Positions 1-11,593 of a DNA stretch of 47,811 nucleotides are shown here, piece by piece. Below the pieces are notes generated by a model, which was given only the letters and a program-made list of their open reading frames with translations, made no database searches and was not told where the DNA came from. The stretch is taken from NCBI GenBank assembly GCA_905221605.1, contig CAJNDS010000568.1, positions 64,001 to 111,811 on the forward strand. The letters are read 5' to 3'. Each line of letters begins with the position of its first letter. The stretch's first letter is position 1. The stretch is from Symbiodinium natans. Its lineage: Eukaryota; Sar; Dinophyceae; Suessiales; Symbiodiniaceae. Position numbers and translations under genes: made by a program.

Positions 1-42
<42 letters not shown>

Positions 43-312
43 TTTTTTTTTCTCTCTCTCCCTCCCTCCCTCCCTCCCCTCCTCTCCCTCTCTCCCTCTC
101 CCCTCTCTCCCTCTCTCCCTCTCTCCGTCTCTCCCTCTCCCCCCTCTCTCTCTCCCTCTCTCCCTCTCTCCCTCTCTCCCTCCAATCTCCCTCTCACCCT
201 CTGTCCCTCTCTCCCCCTTCCCTCTCTCTCCTCTCTCCCTCTCTCCCTCGCTCTCTCTGTATCTCCCTCTCTCCCTCCTCTCCCTCTCTCTCCCTCCCTC
301 CCTCTCTCCCTG
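1..312. repeat. TC/TCCC low-complexity tract
   Basis: Almost pure pyrimidine, made of (TC)n and (TCCC)n with a few interruptions. The same kind of tract recurs at 23,090-23,343 and 23,444-23,500. No coding signal. Confidence 0.95.
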
Positions 313-574
313 CAAGCGAAGAAGTAAGGAACCGCAGTTTTCGCCTCGTAACCCAAAAAATCCGAGAGCACGTCGTATCACTTATTCAGCAATTCAGAAT
401 CTTTGCGCAATTATGTCCTGCAGCCTTCAGCATTTTTTGGCCGCAGTTTTTGTTCTTTAAATCCAAGTGTTTATTTTGCGCATTTTGGCTCCCGAAATTG
501 GCAAGTAGCAGTCTTGCCGGAGGGCTCGAGCCAAAAAAGTTCTTAAATCACGGAGGCTTTATAAATCAGATCCT

Positions 575-1063
<489 letters not shown>

Positions 1064-1068
1064 GGTGC

Positions 1069-1240
1069 AACCCTATGGTTTGCCCGCGCTTGTTTTTGGA
1101 AGGTACATAAAACATGCGCAGGCGCGGCGTTTCTGGCCTTTGCCGGCCTTTCAACATTGTTTTTTCTTTTTTTCATAAACGACGACCCTCTGCGGGTTTC
1201 CCTGCGTTCCGGACGTCGCAGAACCCTATGGTTTGCCCGC
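1069..1240. repeat. pair of 21-bp direct repeats, 150 bp apart
   Basis: The string ACCCTATGGTTTGCCCGCGC, with one more A in front, occurs at about 1,069 and again at about 1,220. The DNA between is unique and GC-rich. Role unknown; it may be a footprint of an insertion or a local duplication. Confidence 0.7.
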
Positions 1241-1394
1241 GCGGGCGTCTTACGGTTTGGTCTTTGGAGTGTTTCAGCACGAGTCCAGCACGAGGGCATC
1301 GGGTCCTGGGCTTCAAGGAAATAACACTGCTTTCGGCCGTGGGTTCAGGGTTGAGGCGTAAGACCCTCCCCCTCCCAAGCCGAACCGTCTCAAC

Positions 1395-1556
1395 CACCAA
1401 CCTTGAACCTTGAACCCGAAACCCCAAAAAAACCTAAACCCCAAACCGTGAACCTTGGGCCCTAAGCCCTCAACCCTAAACTAACCCTCAACCCTAAACC
1501 CCAAACCATAAACCATAAACCCGGAACCCTAAACCCTAAACCCTAAACCCAACCCT
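1395..1556 (-). repeat. degenerate telomere-like CCCTAAA tract
   Basis: About 160 bases of imperfect CCCTAAA/CCCAAACC units, ending in three clean copies at 1,530-1,552. This is the C-rich strand of the TTTAGGG repeat known from dinoflagellate telomeres, lying inside the sequence. Related stretches lie at 6,895-6,930, 15,077-15,184, 21,660-21,690, 22,330-22,400, 34,700-34,735, 43,853-44,210 and 46,203-46,288. Confidence 0.85.
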
Positions 1557-2035
1557 TGCGCTGCGGAATCACCATGCTCACGCGGATGCGCTGGGCCGGG
1601 CCGAGGCGGGTCGCGTAGCGTTAAAATTAGCATGACAATCACCGCTCGTGATTGACAATGATCATGAGGACGGTAACCATCATCTTCTTCTTCCTCCTCC
1701 ACCGTCGGCGCAGAAAAATGCGAAGTCATTAGAACAAGAAGGAGACGGGTGCAGGCATGACAAAACTGCGTAGCGCTCAAAGCATCCGCCACTAATCTTG
1801 TCAATGAAAAGTGGGCCGTCTTCCCGGTGTGTGGAATGAGCCCCTCTTAAGCCCCTCGATTGTGGCCATCTCATCATCTCATCAGCCAGGAGTCAACCCA
1901 AGTGCTTCCGAACTCACCGTCTGTAGGCCAGTCCTGAGCAGATCATGAGCAAGTCACTTGCAGAGCTGGGCTGCAGCTCCAGATGCATCTTCAAAACAGG
2001 AGTTCAGGCATTCTTTGGCATCGCAGGACCGGGCT
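1557..2035. other. no gene recognised
   Basis: Unique sequence with short ORFs on both strands and no exon I would defend. It contains a short CTTCTTCTTCCTCCTCC run near 1,684. Confidence 0.5.
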
Positions 2036-2970
2036 CTACTTCGTTGACCTATGCCTAAAGCGCGAATCGTGTTGAAAGCCAGGAAAAGAATAATGCTCAC
2101 ATAACGCTACAAGCATCTCAGCTTTGGAAACGAGCATCTCGCCCAACCTGGAAGCTTCTGCCACGCAGGGTATTGTAGCCAATCCGCTGTCAGCATGTCG
2201 GCGACGCAGGAGCTGCTCGGCTTCTTGCCGGAGGTTTTGCAATTCTTGCATCTCCTTCAAGTTCTGCTGCATGCGCTGCTCGATCTCCAGGAGAAATGAC
2301 TCGAGTCCAGTGATAGCATCAGAAGATTCAGCGGTCTTCGCCGAATCTAAGAACCTACACACGCTGCAACATCGTGCCTCTGAATGCAACGAGTTCTTTT
2401 GCAGCAAAGCAGCAGGTCAGCATTTGCGGACTGCAACTCCTGAGGTTGACAATGGCGTTAGCATAGGCTTCGCAACGCAAGCTGACAAACGCCCTGACCA
2501 ACATTGACAAACAAGGCCTGGTCCATGCCTGATTCTGAAGCAGAGTCCTGAGTGTCACGTGAGTTGGCAACCTTTCTAGCAGAGCCGTCCGAAGCCAAGA
2601 CATGCCTCGAAGGGCAGGGCAAGCGCGTAGTAGCAGTGCTGTCGACGCTGCGCCGCTTGAGCTGAACCATGAAGGAGGACATGTCCCAAAGTTCGCAGTC
2701 TGCTGTGACCTACCCTAGACCCCTAGACCTGCCGTCCAAGGCGCGCCACTGCAGCCTGCACATCTGAAAGCATGTTCTCGGCCTCCGGCCTTGCATGCCG
2801 GATGGGTTGCTCACACTCCAGCAGCATCGGGCACGCACCGTTCCAAGATGTTCCAAGCAAGCGGCTTTCCGCTGGGATCACCGGGGGCCGCGTCCATGCT
2901 TAAACCCATGGTTTCTGCCGTCTTTGCAGCACCCGCGGGTTCAGGAACATGAACAGACCTCGCAACAACC
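2036..2970 (-). CDS. candidate multi-exon gene, coiled-coil protein (internal exons)
   Basis: Family not recognised. Exon 2,839-2,970 follows TTCGCAG and ends at CG|GTGCG; its 43 codons run VVARSVHVPEP to PLAWNILE. Exon 2,729-2,789 follows GCAAG, uses the matching phase (CG+G gives Arg), reads PEAENMLSDVQ to RLGRQ, and ends at CAG|GTCTAG. Further down, 2,440-2,682 and about 2,100-2,365 stay open; the last has heptad-like Leu/Glu/Gln spacing (ESFLLEIEQRMQQNLKEMQE), typical of a coiled coil. The joins among the last exons are not settled: strict GT-AG or GC-AG choices break the frame. Start and stop are unknown, and the gene probably continues toward 3,690. The first two exons are the surest part. 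Confidence 0.45.
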
Positions 2971-3414
2971 CTGCGAATGAAATACGTGAAGCCGTTCCCA
3001 GCCAGGCAACCTGCTGGGAGCTGCCACGGCCTGAATGACCAAATGCACAAGAGGTTCATGGCTGGCTTTAAATCGGCTTTCATGGTCGAGGATTTAGGGG
3101 TAAGGTATAACTAGGCAGGCCTGGCAACACTGATTTCCGGGCTGTTGCCACTGGGGCTACGCCCTTGCACTTATGTTCGACTCGATTCTGACTTGTGGCC
3201 CTAGCCCGAAACCAAAGAACATCCTTCTTCTCAGGCGCCAACACTACGTGTATGTATTAAATGTATTTCTCTGCATGAGGAATTGAGCTGCCCGCGCATT
3301 GTCCCACCGGGTGTAGACGCAAGGTGTCGCAGCAGTCCAGCCACGTTCTCAGGGGCCAGGGCTGTCAAGGTGTAGGTCAGGTAGAGCTAGGTAGAGCAGA
3401 ACATGCAGCCCAGG

Positions 3415-3690
3415 TCACAAACATGGAAGCAGCTGCTCAGTGAAGACCTGTGCTTGGCAATGTCCACACAAACTCATCTGACCCCCGTCGCTCTCGCATG
3501 AGCCGAGCCTCAGAAGCACGCTGGAAAACGACCTGCGCACGCCGTGCTGCAAGAGCACAGGGGTCTCCTGACATGCTTGTAGTGGGACGCAACGTGTACA
3601 ATTGCCAACGAGCAGTGATGGTCCAGGGTGAAGCTTTATGCCCAAAGGTCTAAGACGCAGCTTGGCAACTTGCATGCATCTATTTGTGCA
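3415..3690 (-). CDS. possible upstream exons of the 2.0-3.0 kb minus-strand gene
   Basis: Read on the minus strand, a segment after ATGCAAG near 3,672 encodes VAKLRLRPLGIKLHPGPSLL. A further piece after CATGTCAG encodes ETPVLLQHGVR and meets a GT at CGCAG|GTCG. The composition is protein-like and the strand and order suit the gene just downstream. Phases to the 2,970 exon were not traced, so this could also be a separate gene or chance. No family recognised. Confidence 0.25.
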   Translation of the reverse strand, partial: CTNRCMQVAKLRLRPLGIKLHPGPSLLVGNCTRCVPLQACQETPVLLQHGVRRSFSSVLLRLGSCESDGGQMSLCGHCQAQVFTEQLLPCL

Positions 3691-3699
3691 CATGACATG

Positions 3700-4790
3700 C
3701 AAATCAGGACGATCCAAGCTCAGTCGCTGCGAGCCGATGCAGATGTGTGAGCAACTCCCATCATGAAAAGTGACGGCGTCTGCACAGTGCTTGCAGGTTC
3801 TTATGCCGAGGATGTCCTACTGTCGAATTGCTCCTGCTGCTTGCACTGATAGCCATGACTCCAAGGGCCAGACAGAAATTGCCAAAACACCGTTGCCTGG
3901 CGAACCAACACCCAGTGGATTGCAACCTGATCCACCTTGCATTGCCTATCTTGGCTGAGACACGCGGCGCATCCGCAGCAAACACAACCTTTTTCGCCTA
4001 GGAAGTCGCGAACTGTTGAGGTCATTCACGACACCTGCCCACAGTGGCCTGAGAATGACGCCCCAGCCTCTTAGCTGAATCCAAACTCTAAATCCTATTG
4101 GCGCACCTTGGGTTGAAGACTCCCCTGTTTTCAGACGGAAGATTATGAGGGTACTTGGTCCTGTAGAAACCACAGTGGCTCTACGGCTGGGTCCTGGGTG
4201 TTGGATTTCTGATTTGGAGATTAGAAGGGTTGCTTTGTTGATGTTGGAGTTTGGTGCTCGAGATTCACTTTGCAAGCGGGATGGGCACCAATTGCACACG
4301 GAAGGAGAAGGTTTTGAGCTGTGGAACGGAGTGGGTTAAAAAGTGAGGGAATGGACTTTATACTCACTTTCTGAGATTTGGGACTTGCAATTCAACTTGC
4401 AGAATAGATTCTGCCTACAAAAGGCTGTCTACTTCGCCCCCTCCACCCACCCCCCTTGCTGAATCGTCAGCAGAAAGCTCCTCTGCTCACGCGCCAACTA
4501 CCTCGCGCCCCGTTGAGTCTTCCATCTCTGCCGAGGGAATACTCCCATGCTCCCAGGCTCTTCTGATGTCCATGGAGTGTGCTAGCACCTACAACTGTCC
4601 AAGTGCCCAAGCAAGAAACGACTCAACGACCGGCGATGATGATTGGAACTTGGAACACGACCTGCCCTACACATCCAGCTACCCCTCCTGGCCCATCCGG
4701 TTTCGCAAGTGCCGCCTGGTGAAGCAATTCGGACCCTGGCCTGCACAAAAAAGAACAACAGTTGCAATGATAGTATACATGGAAAAAACA
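3700..4790. other. no gene recognised
   Basis: Mixed unique sequence. Open frames of 60-117 codons exist on both strands, but none has convincing splice borders or a family motif. Confidence 0.4.
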
Positions 4791-4794
4791 AGAC

Positions 4795-5572
4795 CAACTA
4801 TCTACTATACGAAATCGTATAGTATAGCATACTGTATAGTATACCATACAATGTCCTATACTTTATAGTAAACTGAAGGCTATACAGCCTTTACACCCCA
4901 GGGCTGCGCAGCCACCTTAACACCACTCAAAGTGTCCGGCTTGATTGCAAGGGACGGGCCCTCCAGGTGGGAACGCGGATACGTAACATATAGTAGACTG
5001 TATATACTGTACAGTATACTATATAGCATACTATAGCAGATGGACTCGCTACAATATACTATATAGTATACAATATAGCCTACTGTATTTGAGTACCCAA
5101 TACAGTAGCCCACCTAGTGTTTTATACCGTCTACTACATAGATCTAGATAGTATACTACAACAGATGGACTCCGCAGTCAGAGCATTCACTGCACAGCCG
5201 AAAATCCGACTCCAAATTGCAACACCCCGCGGCTGGCCCACTGCCATAGTTTACCGTTCTCTGCTCCATATTAAGATGAGTACAATGTAAGACAAGAGGA
5301 GTATAAAAAGGGAATACAAGAAACATATAATTGGGAAGAAAATGGACACTACTGTAGCACCTGTAAGTCCGTTGTCTGTTCACTGCCTCTCTCTCGCAGT
5401 GTTCGAAGACGAGGACCTCGGGCGCAAGGCGAGGCTCAGGGAAATGCGACTTGAAGTGGCGCAGAGACCCATTGGACTAAACATAGTAATCTATAGCGTA
5501 CTATAGTATACTATAGTATACTATAGCATAATATAGTTTTCCATAGTATACTGTGGTAAACTATACACGTGC
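4795..5572. repeat. clusters of TATAGTATAC palindromic AT repeats
   Basis: Three clusters (about 4,801-4,866, 4,985-5,160 and 5,480-5,572) consist of CTATAGTATACTATA-type units that are self-complementary over 10-20 bases. Unique sequence separates them. They can form cruciforms or hairpins. A fragment of the same flavour (CTATAGTATAGAGC) is near 9,886. Confidence 0.8.
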
Positions 5573-5882
5573 ACAAAACTGATATCGCAGTTTGGACACG
5601 CAAGTGCCGTACTCGTAGCGTGGACGCAACTACTGTCCTGGTATGGATGGGCCACAGGAACGGGCTAGGGACTCTAAGCCTAACTGCGTTGAAACCTTGA
5701 CAGACTTATAGCATCGGCTGCTTATCCAGACTACAGGAAGAAAGCTTTGAAGAGCAGGACAATCTGAAGCACACCACCTTGAAGCAAGCTTGCTTCGGCG
5801 TCCTTGCTGCGGGGATACCACATAGCAAAAAAGAGAGGGGGCATACTAATGATGGGAGCCATCACCAATGTAACAAAAGCCA

Positions 5883-6009
5883 TCAGCTGAGCACCGGGCG
5901 TCCGTGGCACACAAGCACCAATGGGTCAAATGTTTCAGGCCTTGGGATGGCAGGCAAGTTTGCTATAAAATCTACGGGCTGTTCATCCTGGCCGCTGTGG
6001 GCGCTTAAG
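5883..6009 (-). CDS. possible terminal exon, unknown protein
   Basis: After a minus-strand acceptor GATGTGAG the frame reads LSAHSGQDEQPVDFI and ends with CHGRPVLS and a TGA at 5,883-5,885. The residue mix is protein-like, but no second copy or neighbouring exon supports it, and the family is not recognised. The rest of 5,573-6,880 shows nothing I can call. Confidence 0.25.
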
Positions 6010-6883
6010 CTCACATCAAAAAATGCCCAGAATGCATGAACAGGGTAGCGAAAACGACTTCCCAATCCCACCGCTGATCTATGAAGATTGGCTCGCAGCT
6101 GAGCAAAGAAGTGGCCTCAATCAAGTACCTCAAGGCAAGTGTGGTGCGAGATGGAAACGGCTGTTAGGTTGGTGGTATTGAGTTGATGGAAGGCAAGTCT
6201 GTGCTACAGATGGAAGAAGTCATAGGATAATCAGAAAGAACGAAAGCAACTCATGCGAACCCGCCGTGGCAAACCAGAAATCTGAAAGGAACACAAAGCA
6301 TGTTACCATTGCAAGGAAACCCTACCATCTGCCAAATATGTCCGTGTTATGGAAACTACTAGTCCGTGGGAAAGGTGCGAGTTAGGATCTGCAACGTGCG
6401 TATATATGTAGATGTGCATCTCTACATATAAATGCAAGGATTTACAGGGAGAGAGGGGGAATGGTGAAGAACATAGAAGCCACTATATTGCGGAGAATTT
6501 AAGAACCACCCCAATTTTGGAAATGATCTCCGCCTTCGCAACCATCCAGCATGTCCAGAATGGCATATATGGACCTGGAGGAATGTAAGTGTATATGGTG
6601 GGTGATCTTCGGAAAGTTCGCAAACTTGTTCTTACAGGGAGGGAGAGGATTTTGGTTACCAAACCCAAAACAAAGGATCCGATGACCACCACATAACTCT
6701 CACAGGACCCTTATCACACGAGCTGGGGTTGCGAAAATCCTCTTGTTACCCCAGAGAAATCCCTCCAGCAACCCCCTGTAGAACCCCAGTCTTCAACTCA
6801 TTTCCCGATGTCTTGTCCAGCTGGTTCTGCACTGTCCTCGAAACCTTCATATCCCCTTAACGGCACCTCGGGCTTCCTTTAGG

Positions 6884-7630
6884 TTTTTCCATGTGGAAAC
6901 CCTAAGCCCCAAACCCTCAACCCCAAATACGCGGTCCATTCCTACTAACACGGAAAGTTGCATCGTGCACCTCGAAGTCTGGAAGTCAAGACTGTCACGT
7001 GCTTGAGGTAGTTTGCGTTTATGAAGTTGGAGCTTATGGGGGGCTAGAATGTTGGGGAAAAAGGGGGTGTGGTTTTAGGGTTAGGATGAGAGGTGGGGTT
7101 TTGGGTGTCGGGAGTGCATAGCACTGGAAAATGCTTGAAGTGTTGGCGCTAATCTGAGAGTGTGCAAGGACCAGAAGAAGAACGAAGCCGTTTCGATCCG
7201 AGACCTTTGGTGGGTGTGCCAACAACTTCCACAACAGACAGAACAGCAGCCAAGAAGCAGGCAACCAAGAAAAACATTGACAAATAGAAGTCCTCGTGGA
7301 CAACATCTGCTGCATGCGTGGCTGGCCATGGAACTTTCCCATGGGAGGTTTAGGAGTTCAGGGTTTTAGAGCGCCTGGCCTTCCAACTGCGTAGCAGGTT
7401 CGCGAAACCAAGTCTAAGGAAGGAGCACGGACAAGATTTATGACGGGTACTGAGCATTTGAGCCTTCCTGGTCCTAGCAAATCCCAAGAACCTGTACACG
7501 CTCCTGATGACCCCTTACAATTTCATTTCCATGTGTTCGAAGTGCACGATGCAACTTTCCGTGCGTTAGTAGGAATGGACCGCATATTTGGGGTTGAGGG
7601 CTTGGGGTTTAGGGTTTCCACATGGAAAAA
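6884..7630. repeat. foldback element: 93-95 bp inverted repeat around about 560 bp
   Basis: The left arm, 6,884-6,976, begins TTTTTCCATGTGGAAACCCT. The right arm, 7,536-7,630, is its reverse complement with a handful of mismatches; both contain the same GCGGTCCATTCCTACTAAC core. The arms include a CCCTAAA/CCCCAAA-like stretch. The core has no recognisable transposase. This could be a non-autonomous MITE-like element or a local inverted duplication; I saw no clear target-site duplication. Confidence 0.8.
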
Positions 7631-8185
7631 CATGGAAGCTCCAGCGTAAGGTCTAGGATATAGGCAACAGAAAACTAAGTGGACAAGTTAATGGAAAATG
7701 ACAAGAGCACTGCGGAGTCCTAGGGACGCATAGGCTCTGGGCAATGCAGGCATGGAAAGGAAAACGGACACTAGTATACAATTGGGGAGGACATAGGCGC
7801 TGCTGAGGGATTGAATGGAGTCCTTGGAAACAACTATTTATTGAGGACTATACAAGAGCTACTATCGAAATCCAATCCTCCGCGCCCACCCAACCCTAGC
7901 TCGCAATTGTGTTTGCGGTAGAATGACAGGCCGATACTCCCAAAACCCTAAATCCCCAACAATTCTTCCACGCAAACTGCACCTAGACAACCTTAGAGTT
8001 GATTTCCATGGTACATCTGCACCCCAGAATATAGCCCTTACATCAGAATCATTGGCTGCAAAAGGGCGTAGCTCTTTTTTCAACCTGCCTCTGTCAGGGA
8101 ACAGCAGCAGATCAGCGAGTGGGCTGCCATCAGCCTAGGCGAAGCTTTGGATGTCCCATATTTAACAAAGAACGGGTACTATCAA
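7631..8185. other. no gene recognised
   Basis: Unique sequence with short ORFs on both strands and one isolated CCCTAAATCCCC piece near 7,945. Confidence 0.4.
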
Positions 8186-8187
8186 TA

Positions 8188-8295
8188 AATTACTGGGAAT
8201 GAGGGATATTTTGGGTATGGGCATATTGGGTACATCGAGTATGCTGGGAAATTGGGTGTGTTGGGTGATTATATGGGGTGAATCGGGTATATCCC
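8188..8295 (+). repeat. degenerate (T)TGGGTAT-type repeat
   Basis: About 100 bases of imperfect 8-16-base units (TTGGGTAT, TTGGGTAC, TCGGGTAT, TTGGGTGT). It may be a decayed G-rich simple repeat. Confidence 0.6.
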
Positions 8296-8430
8296 CAACC
8301 AAGCTGAGCCTGGCACGTACCCTTGACGGTAAGCGTCAAATTCCTGAAAGCTCACTGGATGGATCTCTCTCCAGTTTTGGTGCACTTGCTGTGCGCAACG
8401 CGGCTGCGTGCAGCTTCCCAAAGCTAGCAG

Positions 8431-8806
8431 TTCTGCACTCGTGGGTGGCAACGTAGTCATGCAGCCTGCAAACGGGGAGGCAGCGGGCTGGCTGGTAGAA
8501 AGCAGCCCCAAATCCCCGAAAGGTGCCTAATACAAACAGGGACTACGACCAAAGCCTACAGACCCTTCGCATAGAAGCTGGAGGCCAAAGATACCTGTAC
8601 GGAGTACTGAGTACTGTTACCCACCTAGAACAACATATCCAAACATGCCGTAGGAGCTGTTGGCAGTTCAGGGGCTGGCTGGTCCTACAACGCTGGACGA
8701 GTCAGGCTCAACGAGTAAGTTTGAGACTGCCAGTGGGCTTGTGGCAGAGCTGGAAAAACACTTCGAACAGCACGCCGTCGGATGTTTTGGCACGCCAGCA
8801 TCATGA
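8431..8806 (+). CDS. candidate internal exons of an unknown plus-strand gene
   Basis: Exon 8,431-8,522 follows GCTAGCAG and encodes SALVGGNVVMQPANGE, then AAGWLVESSPKSPK, ending AAAG|GTGCC. The next acceptor (CCGTAG, exon from 8,654) keeps phase and gives AVGSSGAGWSYNAGRVRLN up to a consensus donor GA|GTAAGT at 8,715. The same DNA read in another frame from 8,654 runs through that donor (ELLAVQGLAGPTTL to EKHFEQHAVG) to a TGA at 8,804-8,806. Only one reading can be the main one. I prefer the first because of phase and donor quality. No family recognised. Confidence 0.4.
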
Positions 8807-10024
8807 TCACTGCGATTTTGATCGCCGAATTCGGCCCGAATCGCACATGCTCAACCCCTGTCGGCTTCGGCTGTCAGTATTGTTCGAGCTTGGCCGAAGG
8901 CAATAACTACAAATGGTCTGGCCAGGTACCTCATGCTTTGTGTAAAACGCACAAGCTCCAAATGTCATTCCATAATTTCTCTGCGAAATTCTGGATGTTA
9001 GAACGTGGAACAATGCCCCATGAAGATCTTGCAACATGTTCATCTCCTGGTCCCTGGCGATATGCAAGAAACCACATAGACATCACGATACTATGGGCCG
9101 CCCGGCCACGATATCCTATGAAGCCAGCAACCGCTTCGCCTGGAACTCTGAATCCTACGTTGCGGAATATGGTGAACCCTATGGTGAACCCTCAGTCATC
9201 TCTGCGATCAGAATCGAAGCCTCCAGAGCGCTCAGGCACCCGGGCTGTCCTTGCAAGCGGCCCTGATCGTGCACCCTTCGGACTTGGTCCGCGATGGCTT
9301 TAGAGCCAAATGCTGACCCCTCCCCGTTTAGATAAGTTCATCCAATAGCCCAAGGACCCGGGCTATGCCACATCTAAGAGGTAAGGAGACGGAACCTCCC
9401 TGTCCAGAACTGGGGAGCTGCATTAAGCATCAATCCCTACACACTAAACCTCGAAAACAAATGCGGAGTAATTCAAGATTTCTTGCACCAGCAGGGTCAA
9501 TTTCGAACCTGCGTCTAGTCCCAAAAGCTACTTGCAGTAACAAGCGCTGAACCCTAGACCTGCTACTTGTGAAAGCTGCCAAACGCAAAGTCCACGACCG
9601 CCTGGTTTGATCCGGATCTTCGCCATGCGAACGAAAAGGCCCACATCTGCCATCCGGATCCTGGCGGCGCAGGCATTGTTTGGAACTCTAAACGTGCGCA
9701 AATTCTACAGGGTTTCTGTTAAGCAACTTAGTTCAAGTTACTTTATTGGGTAAGCCATATTGACTGAATTTGAGTACCTTAACAGCAACCCAGTCTCGGT
9801 ATTTAAGTTCCTTAACAGCCACCCAGTCTAGGCACTGTAGAAACCTGAATGATTACGGACATACTGGTCACATATTCTTGGTATAACTATAGTATAGAGC
9901 ATCTCAAACAGACCTCAGCATTATGTTGGTAATTATCTAGGCGAACCTTTCAAGCGACATGCTATACTATAGTCCCCGTACCCATTCCCCCATGAACACA
10001 AAGACATCCTTTCGCAGCAGCAAA
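8807..10024. other. no gene recognised
   Basis: A plus-strand frame stays open from 8,782 to 9,303 (173 codons) but has no motif and no second copy, so I do not call it. The rest holds short ORFs and a pair of related segments near 9,760 and 9,810 (GAGTACCTTAACAGCAACCC and a close variant). Confidence 0.35.
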
Positions 10025-10074
10025 AGTCATAATTTCATATTTTCATGCATGCATTCAATAAATCATTCCAGTTC

Positions 10075-10605
10075 GTTCATTCATTCATTCCATTCATTCC
10101 ATTCCGTTCATCCGTTCATCCGTTCATCCGTTCATCCGTTCATCCGTTCATCCGTTCATCCGTTCATCCGTTCATCCGTTCATCCGTTCATCCGTTCATC
10201 CGTTCATCCGTTCATCCGTTCATCCGTTCATCCGTTCATCCGTTCATCCGTTCATCCGTTCATCCATTCATCCATTCATCCATTCATCCATTCATCCATT
10301 CATCCATTCACCCATTCACCCATTCATTTTTCCATCCATCCATCCATCCATCCATCCATTCATGCATTCATTTATTCGTGCGTTCATTCATTCATTCATT
10401 CTTTCATTCTTTCATTCTTTCTTTCTTTCTTTAGCTTTCATTCTTTCTTTCTTTCTTTCAGTCATTTATTCATCGTTCATTCATTCAATCAGATTCAATC
10501 ATTATTTCATTTCATTTCACTTCACTTCATGTCATTTCATTTCGTTTCATTCCATCACATTTCAATTCATTTCAATTCATTCGTTCACTTGCATTTCTAT
10601 TATTG
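10075..10605 (+). repeat. TTCATCCG octamer array grading into CATC/TTCA repeats
   Basis: From about 10,107 to 10,262 the 8-base unit CGTTCATC repeats about 19 times almost perfectly. It grades into CATTCATC, CATC, TTCATTCT and TTCATTTC variants. All long ORFs here (HPFIRSS repeats) are translations of the repeat. Confidence 0.95.
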
Positions 10606-10619
10606 TTATGAACCTATCC

Positions 10620-11290
10620 CGCGTGCATAATAAGAATACGAAGTGCGCGCGGTGATACGAATAGTAATACAAAGTGAAGAGAATACAATGTTGTTATTAA
10701 GGGCACAGAGTGAAGCGAACACGCGCCCTTCATATTAATATTGTAAGAACGAAACAAGGAAGCGTCTGTAAGGTTGGGACACAACACCCTGAGAACTTGG
10801 ATGTAGAACTCAAGCCTTTGGCAACAGCCGGGTGATCAATAATGTTATGGACGGGTCTTAAGAGTATATACCGGCCCGCATAATAACAGCGAAGAGAACA
10901 ATATCAACAAAAATCACAAACGAACGTAATTTAATGGTTGTTTTTTAACGATGCCCGGCGGCCTCTTTCTCTCAGTTCATGCATGTATATGTATATATAT
11001 ATATATAATGTTTTTTTTTAACATATGTATACACAAATATCATAATCTATATACATGTATATAAATATATATGCATATGATGTGTTCTATTCTATTTTTT
11101 CTGTATTGTAGTATACATACATATGCAATACAATGTGACTATATTGCCTCGCAGCTAAAATATTACAAGATGTATATTTGTATGTACTGCATTACGATGA
11201 ATATGATCTTTCACAGCAAAAACGTAAAATAATTGCGATGTAATACATCAAGAATGTATGTAGATGTGTAAAAATATGTGCACGTTTGTA
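10620..11290. other. AT-rich non-coding block, duplicated
   Basis: A (TA)n run at about 10,985-11,010 and many ATGTATATA words. It corresponds closely to 24,560-25,255. No exon recognised. Confidence 0.7.
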
Positions 11291-11560
11291 CTACAGGAAG
11301 AGGAAACGGGGGAGTGGCTAAACCGTGCGCGTACAACAGCAGGATCCCATAGAGGTGCTGCATGTGTACTGCAAAAGAGGAAACGGGGGAGCGGCCCCAA
11401 ACCGCGCGCGTGCAACAGCAGGCTCCCCTAGAGGCACTGCATTTGTACTACAAAAAGAGAAAAGCAACAGCAGGATCCCTAGAGGTACAGGAAGAGCAGG
11501 CGGGCGTGCGCGTGCGGGTGGGCGGGCCCAGGCGGGTGTGGGCGGGCGGCGAGCATAAAA
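11285..11560 (+). repeat. three imperfect copies of a ~80-bp GC-rich unit
   Basis: The unit contains TACTACAGGAAGAGGAAACG, then GGGGGAGCGGC and a CAACAGCAGG(A/C)TCCC core. Copies begin near 11,290, 11,368 and 11,445. The corresponding place in duplication copy 2 (25,250-25,550) has about four rearranged copies, so the number of units varies. Confidence 0.75.
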
Positions 11561-11593
11561 AACAAGAACCCCACACGGTGATGTGGGGAAAAA

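Noticed and set aside
9959-10655. 223-codon HPFIRSS repeat protein
   Set aside because: Pure translation of the CGTTCATC and TTCA repeats.
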